From Clusia tigrina (lineage: Eukaryota; Arthropoda; Insecta; Diptera; Clusiidae), in contig OV050032.1 in assembly GCA_920105625.2 (NCBI GenBank), forward strand, positions 200,728,258 through 200,792,257: 64,000 bases of DNA, in the 5' to 3' direction. How positions within the stretch are numbered: position 1 is the first letter of the stretch; each line of letters opens with the position of its first letter. A program made the translations under genes and the position numbers. Under the pieces are notes generated by a model. That model had not been told where the DNA came from. It saw only the letters and a program-made list of their open reading frames with translations, and ran no database searches. This document shows, one piece after another, positions 57,179 through 64,000 of the stretch.

Positions 57179-57422
57179 CCTGTATATTATCTCCATATCT
57201 GCATATTTTCTTCCTACGTCTGCTAAATTTGTTGTTAAAGATTCCAGGAAGATTTCCTAATCCTGCCTGTAATCGACTCCACTCTTCAATTACATTTAGG
57301 AGTGCATACGTACCATCGGACACCCTCGTTCCACTTATCCAAGTACGAGTATCCTCTTCCCCGACGATACCAACACCTGCTCCGGCTTGTGAAGCGAGAT
57401 GTGTCCCCACCTTGAAACTCAT
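57165..57422 (-). other. Unrecognised 85-codon open frame
   Basis: The minus strand gives a non-repetitive protein of mixed composition (with TWISGTRVSDGTYALLNVIEEW). It stands out from the surrounding low-complexity sequence and could be an exon or a transposon relic, but I do not recognise it. The opposite strand is also open here, which weakens the case. Confidence 0.2.
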
Positions 57423-57429
57423 TTCGCCG

Positions 57430-58095
57430 CTTCCTTCACAAACATGTCACACAAAATTGCAGACTTCCAAAAAGTTTTAAAGAGAAAACCCAATTTAATT
57501 TCCCTCATACAAGTATCCCCTCACCTACACCCACCCTGCAACCTCCCCCCGCACGAAGAACAAACGCTCACACGAAATATCACATCAAATTGAAAAACTG
57601 TCAGATCTCATGAAAAATGCACCCCATCTCCAGAAGCGCTCCTCCGCCAAGCAAAGGAACACACATTAAATTTAACTTTAAATACACGCATCACGTGACA
57701 CACAAAATCAAACAGCAGGAGACACGGAGAGAGAGAGGGACGGGCAGGGAGAGGGAGAGACATGAGAGACACTCAAACTTAAACCACAACCGCAAAGCAT
57801 ATTTGGGACTGAAGGACTGCAGGACTAAAGGACTTCAGCGGCAATGCTCAAAATGTGGAAACTTTTTCAATTTATTGTGTATGAATATGAGAAATTAGAA
57901 AAACTGAGCAAACAACAAAAGGCGTGACGGGCATAGCCGAACATGAGCGGCGCTAAACTGAAAGCACAATCAATTAATAAGTGGGCCTCTGCAGTGACTT
58001 CGTGGGAACTCTACACTGCCCCACACTTCAGACGTCGTACAAGAAACGGTTGATTAGTTCAAATGATTGAGCATTTAAGGCAATGTCATTGTGAA
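57430..58095. other. No gene recognised
   Basis: Unassigned sequence with a short GAGAGA run at 57725-57765. Confidence 0.4.
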
Positions 58096-58099
58096 GGTC

Positions 58100-58392
58100 A
58101 AAATCTTGGTGAAGAGGCGGATTGGCACAGCTGAGGATTGGTACATTCGAGGACCGTCAAATTGGTGAAGAGGCGGATTAGTACAACTGAGAATCATCAA
58201 ACTGGTGAAGGGGTGAATTGGTATATTCGAGAACCTGCCAATTGGTGAAGAGCTGGATTGGTACATTCGAGGACTTGCCAATTGGTGAAGAGCTGGATTG
58301 GTACATTCGAGGACTTGCCAATTGGTGAAGAGGCGGTGTGGTACAACTGAGAACCATCAAACTGATGAAGAGGCGGATTGGTACAGCTGGGA
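58100..58392. repeat. 40-bp tandem repeat, about seven copies
   Basis: GGTGAAGAGGCGGATTGGTAC-like starts recur at about 40-base steps (58207, 58247, 58287, 58327, 58366), with one 56-base step at the left end. Confidence 0.9.
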
Positions 58393-58819
58393 ACCGCATG
58401 GGACCATTATTATAAAAATGTGGTTTGCTCTCTTTTGCCGCTCTCAAAGGAATTCTCCAGAGCATCATCATTAAAGAATACCAAAAACAAGCGCCAAAAG
58501 TATGAAGTGAACAGGTTATCCCCCACGGGGAGATTCAGCACTTCTGAACTCTCTGGAAGATAAGGCCCTCTCTCGCTTAGACCCATAAGAGCAGAGATCG
58601 TGGCATACCAGAAGGAAGCAAACGCAAACGAATAAGGTCTCTAAAAACACTCTATTAAACAATGTATACAAACTTTATAAGTACTGTATACAGGAATTAC
58701 AATACATTAAACAGTTACAATAACAGCGCTATGAAGACCGGTCTTCAACTCTGGAGCAACTTCAACAGTGTAGTAGTAGGCCTATAAGGACTTAACAAAT
58801 ATAAATGTAAATCAAGTTA

Positions 58820-59590
58820 AAATCTTACGTATACAGTCTGTGGTATGCAGTTGTTAACTCTGTAAACCCGTTGTAAGCTTTTATTCATGAAATTTTGTTC
58901 AAACTATGTCTCTCGATAGATACTATTTTAGAAGTTAAGGTAAATCAAGACATGCTTTCGCTCTGTGGTATACAGTATTTAGCTCTGTAAGCCCGTTGTA
59001 AGCTTTTATGCGTATATTTTTATTACTCGGGTTCACACTCTGACTTTATATAAATACTCTTTTAGAAGTAGCGGTAAATCAAGACGAACTCTTCCCTTCT
59101 CTAGTATACAGCCTTTAACTCTGTAAGCCCGTTTTAAGTTTTAATGCATGAAATTGCAACACTCGTTTTGAAACTCTCCCTTTCGATAAAGACTCTTTTA
59201 GAAGTAAAGGTAAATCCAAGGCAAGTCTTCATTCTGTGGTATACAGTCTCTAACTTTGTAAATCCGTTGTAAGCTTTTATGTGAGCAATTTTGATACTCC
59301 TATTCAAACTATGTCTTTCGATAAAGGCTGTTTTAGAAGTAGGGTTAAATCCAAGGCAAGTCTTCCTTCTATGGTATAAAGTTTTCAACTCTGTAAGCCC
59401 GTTGTAAGCATTCATTCATGAAATTTTCATAATCCTGTTCAAAGTCTGTATCTCGATACATACTATTTTAGAAGTTAAGGTAAATCAAGACATGTTTTCG
59501 CTCTGTGGTATACAGTTGTTAACTCTGTAAGCCCGTTGTAAGCGTTTATGCGTATGATTTTATCACTCATGGTCACACTCTGCTTACACT
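58820..59590. repeat. Tandem repeat of about 135 bp, six copies
   Basis: CTGTAAGCCCGTTGTAAGC recurs with its CCCG at 58867, 58992, 59128, 59263 (TCCG), 59398 and 59532. Units also share CTTTTAGAAGTARRGGTAAATC. Confidence 0.95.
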
Positions 59591-60249
59591 CTTTTAGTCT
59601 CCACACCAGCCCAACCTAAGTCAAATCAAAGTCCACGCATCCCAACCTGCTGAGCGTTAAGTCGCAATGCTTAGATGTAGGGTGCACAGAGACAGCCTAA
59701 CACGAGCGTTCTCATACGCTGTTGCATTAGAGTAGTTAAATGCCTGCACTTGTATCATCGCTGGCAACAGTCTGACACTAATATTTCGCCTCCGAGTGGG
59801 CCACTAGGCAAAGCAAGTGAACAAACGATCGGGGGAGCGCGAGGGGGAACTCCCACACCCCACCAGCGCGGCCCAACTAAGCTGCTTGTTGCTTAGACAT
59901 TTGCATCTGCTTTTTGCTTTCTGATGCGCGTTGTTATGCAAACACAGATTTATGCAGTTCTGGCGCCTTCCCATCCCCACCCCGGCACCTCCGTCGTCGT
60001 CTGAGTTGGTCCAATGCTTTGTTGGGGTTAAGCTGGGATTTCTCATGGCATGCTTGGCTGGGTGGATGGCTGGTTGGTTGGTTGGATGACTGGTTGGTTG
60101 GCTGGTTGGCTGAGTCGTGGCTCGTTGGCTGAGTCGTGGCTCGTTGGCAGCTTCATTTGCATGCAGCATGTGGCGATTAAAAGTTTTCTGTTTTTAATGC
60201 CGTTTTTCACAGATGTTGTTAGTGTTGTTGTTGTTAGTGTTGCCGTTGG

Positions 60250-60285
<36 letters not shown>

Positions 60286-60760
60286 AATTGTTGTAATTGT
60301 TGGCTATATTCATTTAGGAAATTTTTGTAATTCAAATGTAATTTCAGTCTTTATGCAAATCGCGGCGTGGCAGCTGCCTCCGCCATGGATATCCACCTCC
60401 TCCATTTTTGCCCGCGAGCACTGAACAATTTGCCAGCGAAATTGAAACGCATAAAAAACAATTAAACGCGAACATTTTCAGCTTTACTCCGAATTCCGAA
60501 ACCGTGTTCGGGAGCTGAAATATGTAACGCCTCCAGCAGCTCGCCTTGCCTCGCTGCGTCATCTCGTCTCTTCTGTCCACTTGCGTCAGTCGGGCCCGCA
60601 GGGCTGTGGCATAGTTGTTCGAAGGTTCGTGCTGGAACAAGGGAGAAACCGGAGGGGCTGAAAGTGTTAAAGTGTTAAAGTGTTAACTGGAACATGGTAA
60701 ACATGAAAGGAATTATGCAGCCTGGAAAGGGAGCTCAAACAAGGGGCACAAAGCAGTCGA
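59591..60760. other. No gene recognised; GGTT and GTT runs
   Basis: 60055-60110 is a GGCTGGTTGGTTGG run and 60205-60300 a GTT run. No supported gene. Confidence 0.45.
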
Positions 60761-61260
60761 ACGATTAGGAGAATGCCTTGGAGAGCTTCAATTCTGCTGG
60801 GGCTGTCTTAACACCACACTTCAATTAACTCAGCTTAGCCTTCTAAGGTCTGGTAACACATTTTAAATATAACCAAGAATCTTATGATGAAACCAGTTCC
60901 AAACTGGTTCAATTGGACTCAAGAAAAAATATGCCAAGGACCATAATCGCAGTCAACGATTGAGGGAACCCCTTGGAGAGTTTGAATTAAGCTTGAACCA
61001 CACCCATATTTCAACTCAGTTCGGCTTTCCTAAGGTCTGCCACCATATTTTACAACTAGCCAGGCATCATATGATGAAACCAGTTCAAAACTGGTTCAAT
61101 TTTAGTCAAGTGAAGTTCTGCCAAGGACCATATCCGTAGTCAACGATTGAAAAAATGCCTTGGAGAGCTTCAATTATGCATGAGCCACACCCAATTTTAA
61201 CTCAGCTCAGCCTTCCCAAGGCTTCATAGCACATTTTAAATATAACCAAGGACCAAAGCC
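60761..61260. repeat. Tandem repeat of about 190 bp, about 2.6 copies
   Basis: GAGAGYTTSAATT begins at 60781, 60976 and 61163. Units share ACTCAGCTYAGCCTTCCWAAGG and ATGATGAAACCAGTTCCAAACTGG-type stretches, the latter containing a small inverted repeat (CCAGTT/AACTGG). Confidence 0.85.
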
Positions 61261-61589
61261 ACATTGGGAGTGCTTACGAGTATATGGCAGCAGAGCACGA
61301 AGCTTTGAAAGTTCACCAATCAACCAGTTTTGACTGATTCACAGAGATCTTGAACACCTGACAAACCACAAACAGATTCACTCCAAGAGTTCAGCAGTTA
61401 GTAGCCTCTTGATGAGAGGATAAGATTAGTGTGCTAGTGTACAGAAGCACCACAGAGAGCGGCTATAATCATCCAGTCTCCCAAACACACACGTCCCCAG
61501 TCACAGAACCAACCTAAGCGCAGGTAGCATGAGGCTACAATGAAGATTGCCTAATTAAAACAACTTGGACCGCATTCCACTGAGGAGCC

Positions 61590-61735
61590 ACTTCACTTGA
61601 ACACCCCACTTGAACACTTCACTTGAACACCCCACTTGAGCACGTCACTTGAACACCCCACTTGAACACTTCACTTGAACACCCCACTTGAGCACTTCAC
61701 TTGAACACTTCACTTGAGCACCTTGACCGTTACAT
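61590..61735. repeat. 15-bp minisatellite CACTTGAACACCCCA
   Basis: About nine units, with CACTTCA and GAGCAC variants. Confidence 0.9.
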
Positions 61736-62003
61736 TCAAATGAAGTTTCAACTCCCTAGGCACACAGCTACACCCTCACCCACACGGCAGTGTGTGAGGG
61801 AATCGGAGCTCATAGTAATGAAGTCTGCGGTGTCCTTTTGTCACAGCTCACTTCCGTTTCCATCTGCATTTCGCATTCAAATTGCAATTCCCATTTAATA
61901 AATGTCATCTTAATAGCACAGTCCTGCCAGTTCCGGTGTTGTGTCCAAGCAGCTCAGAGCTCCGCAGCACGAAGCACAAACCACTTTCGACACTTAAACA
62001 TAG

Positions 62004-62135
62004 CGTAAAGATTCAATTTGAGATTACATGTGTCCTCGGCAATAATCACAAACTGGAATTGCTCCGAGTCGTACTCGCATAGCAAACGTCCTGGCGAATG
62101 GGAGGCGCTGTCGGTTGCCTCCTCTTTGCATATGC
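62004..62135 (-). other. Possible exon of an unidentified gene
   Basis: The minus strand keeps one open frame with non-repetitive, gene-like content and C/G-rich third positions (EEATDSASHSPGRLLCEY, then FQFVIIAEDTC). It could be a protein-coding exon, with an acceptor near 62130 and a donor-like GTTTAAG near 62000. Neither splice site is strong and I do not recognise the protein. A chance frame remains possible. Confidence 0.3.
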
Positions 62136-62379
62136 GAACATAACCAGCACCACTATGACAACAACAACCACAGCCACCGACATTTACCCATGCACTCATA
62201 CTCGTTCGCGTATCCTTGTACAACAACAATAACAACAATAACAACAAAAACAACGGTCTGTTCCGATCGCTCCCGCTGCCTTTTTATGACACGTACTCCC
62301 TCCTCTCGTACGTTAATTTTCGGCTTGAGCCGCCTCGTTGGTGTGGCGAGTGTTGTGAGGGGGAAATTGTTGTTATTGT

Positions 62380-64000
62380 TATTGTTATTTTTGCCTGTTT
62401 TCTTTATTTTGTTTTAATATTTTTTTTTTTGTTTTCATTTTGTTTTCTCAGTTTTTTTATGTTTGTGGTTTTTTTTTTGTTGCTTTTTATGGATTTTTGT
62501 TTCTGTTTTTTCTATTGCTCCTGCTTATGTTTGTTTTTCTTTTTCCTCCATTTAGTTTTGTGTTCTTCCTCCATTTTATTTTGTTTTTTTGCTGCCTTTT
62601 TTTGGTTTGCCCCGCTTTTGCTGGTTCCCTTTTCCCCTGTTTGATTACCGCTTTTCTTCCTCTTGGTTTTTTCCTGTTTTTTTTATAGTTTTTTCTTTAC
62701 TTTTTTCTTTTTTTTTGATTTTTTTTGTCCTCTTTTATTATTTTCTTAATGTTTTTTCTTTGCTTTTTAGTTTCTTTTTTGTTTTTCTTGTTCCTTCTTC
62801 TTCTTGTTTTTGATTTTTCTTCCATTTTACTTTGTTTTTTCTGCTTTTCTTATTCTTTCTTATTTTTGTTTTTGATTTTTCTTCCATTTTACTTTGTTTT
62901 TTCTGCTTTTCTTATTCTTTCTTATTTTTGTTTTTGATTTTTCTTCCATTTTGTTTGCTTTGGTTTTTATGCTGTTCTTCTGTTTTTTTCTGCTTTCCTT
63001 TTTCCTTCTTCTTTTTGTGTTCGATTTTTCCTTCCTTTTACTTTGTTTTCCTGTTTTTTCTGCTTTTCTTATTCTTCCTTCTTTTTGTTTTTGATTTTTC
63101 TTCCATTTTACTTTGTTTTTTCCTTCTTGATTTTTTCTTTTTTCTTCTTGTATTTGATTTTTCCTCCATTTTGTTTGTTTGTTTTGTTTTTTCTTCTTTC
63201 CTTTTTCCTTCTTCTTTTTGTGTTCGATTTTTCCTCTATTTTACTTTGTTTTTTCCTCTTTTTTATTCTTCCTTCTTCTTTCTTGTATTTGATTTTTCCT
63301 CCATTTTTTGTTTGTTTGTTTTGTTTTTCTGTTTTTCTTATTCTTCCTTCTTTTTGTATTTGATTTTTCTTCCATTTTGTTTGCTTTGGTTTTTCTGCTG
63401 TTCTTCTGTTTTTTTCTGCTTTCCTTTTTCCTTCTTCTTTTTGTGTTCGATTTTTCCTTCCTTTTACTTTGTTTTTTCTGCTTTTCTTATTCCTTCTTCA
63501 TTTCTTTTATGTTTGATTATTCCTTCATTTTAATCGGTTTTTTTTATATTTTTGTGCCTTTTTTTGGTTTTTCCTATTTTTGTTTATTCCTTTTTTTCTG
63601 TTTGTTTTCCCCCTTATTTCTCTTGTTGGGTTTTTCTTAACTTTTTTTGAGTTTTTACTTTGATTTTTTTATGTGTTTTTCTTACTTTGAATTTTTTTTT
63701 TTTTTTGCTTGATTGTTTTTACTGATTTTTGCGCTTTTTTTGTTGTGTTTTGGTTTTTTTATTCTCCACCTTTTTTGTTTTTTCCTGTTAGCTTTTTCTC
63801 CTTATTGGATTTTTCCTTGCATTGCTTCTTTGTTTTTTTTTTCTTTGCATTTTTCTTTGTTTTCTCCTTGCGTTTTAATGTTTTTTCCTACCATTTCATT
63901 TATATGTTCTTGCTTTATTTTGGATTTTCCTCTTCCTTTTCCTCCTTCTGGTTGGATTTTTCTTTGAGTTGTTTCCTTTTTTTCCTTTTCATTTTTTTAT
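62380..64000. repeat. T-rich repeat tract to the window end
   Basis: 1.6 kb of sequence such as TTTTTGATTTTTCTTCC and TTTACTTTGTTTTTTCTGC. A 63-bp unit is repeated at about 62815, 62875 and 62935, and a longer block starting TTGTTTGCTTTGGTTTTT recurs at about 62953 and 63379. Phe-rich open frames are artefacts. Confidence 0.95.

Noticed and set aside
62216..63967. Phe-rich open frames resembling membrane proteins
   Set aside because: The sequence is a T-rich tandem repeat; hydrophobicity follows from TTT codons.

Overview
This window looks like nuclear DNA of a higher fly (Brachycera, fruit-fly-like). The evidence is an errantivirus with a tRNA-Ser-type primer site, I-type and Jockey-type LINE remnants, a very short 58-base intron with fly-type splice sites, and many CAA/CAG runs. 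I cannot name the species. I found only one clear host protein gene; nearly everything else is transposons and tandem repeats.

Layout. 1-2040: 5' part of an I-like LINE on the minus strand, followed by a decayed Jockey-type endonuclease piece. 2500-4440: repeats built on GTGGGCGTGGC blocks, including four 124-bp tandem units. 6331-8110: tail of a decayed Gypsy-type integrase and CAA-rich sequence. 8272-8508: a long imperfect hairpin. 9791-17536: a complete 7.75-kb errantivirus (gag, pol, env) on the minus strand, with 424-bp LTRs that look identical and a CGCG target duplication. 19650-20073: an array of 25-bp palindromic monomers. 21257-23800: scattered LINE fragments in both orientations. 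24360-32510: a degenerate minisatellite split by a complete 5.67-kb Ty3/Gypsy-type element (26279-31946) with one gag-pol ORF.

35319-37184: a three-exon gene for a secreted lipase-family protein whose nucleophile serine is glycine. Just downstream, 37447-41300 is a large foldback structure: two arms of about 1.1-1.2 kb in inverted orientation, each carrying a 23-bp tandem array, around a 1.6-kb centre. From 42330 to the end the window is mostly minisatellites with units of 8 to about 190 bp and long purine or pyrimidine tracts. Many of these arrays give long but meaningless open frames, which I have not called as genes.

How parts relate. The errantivirus and the second LTR element each have a complete set of retroelement parts and clean target duplications, so both look like recent insertions. 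The second element interrupted a minisatellite, and removing it restores the repeat unit. Its primer site matches tRNA-Leu, and a 14-base stretch beside its 3' LTR matches the 5' end of that same tRNA, which is the most unusual molecular detail here. The foldback structure and the dead lipase are the other items most worth follow-up.
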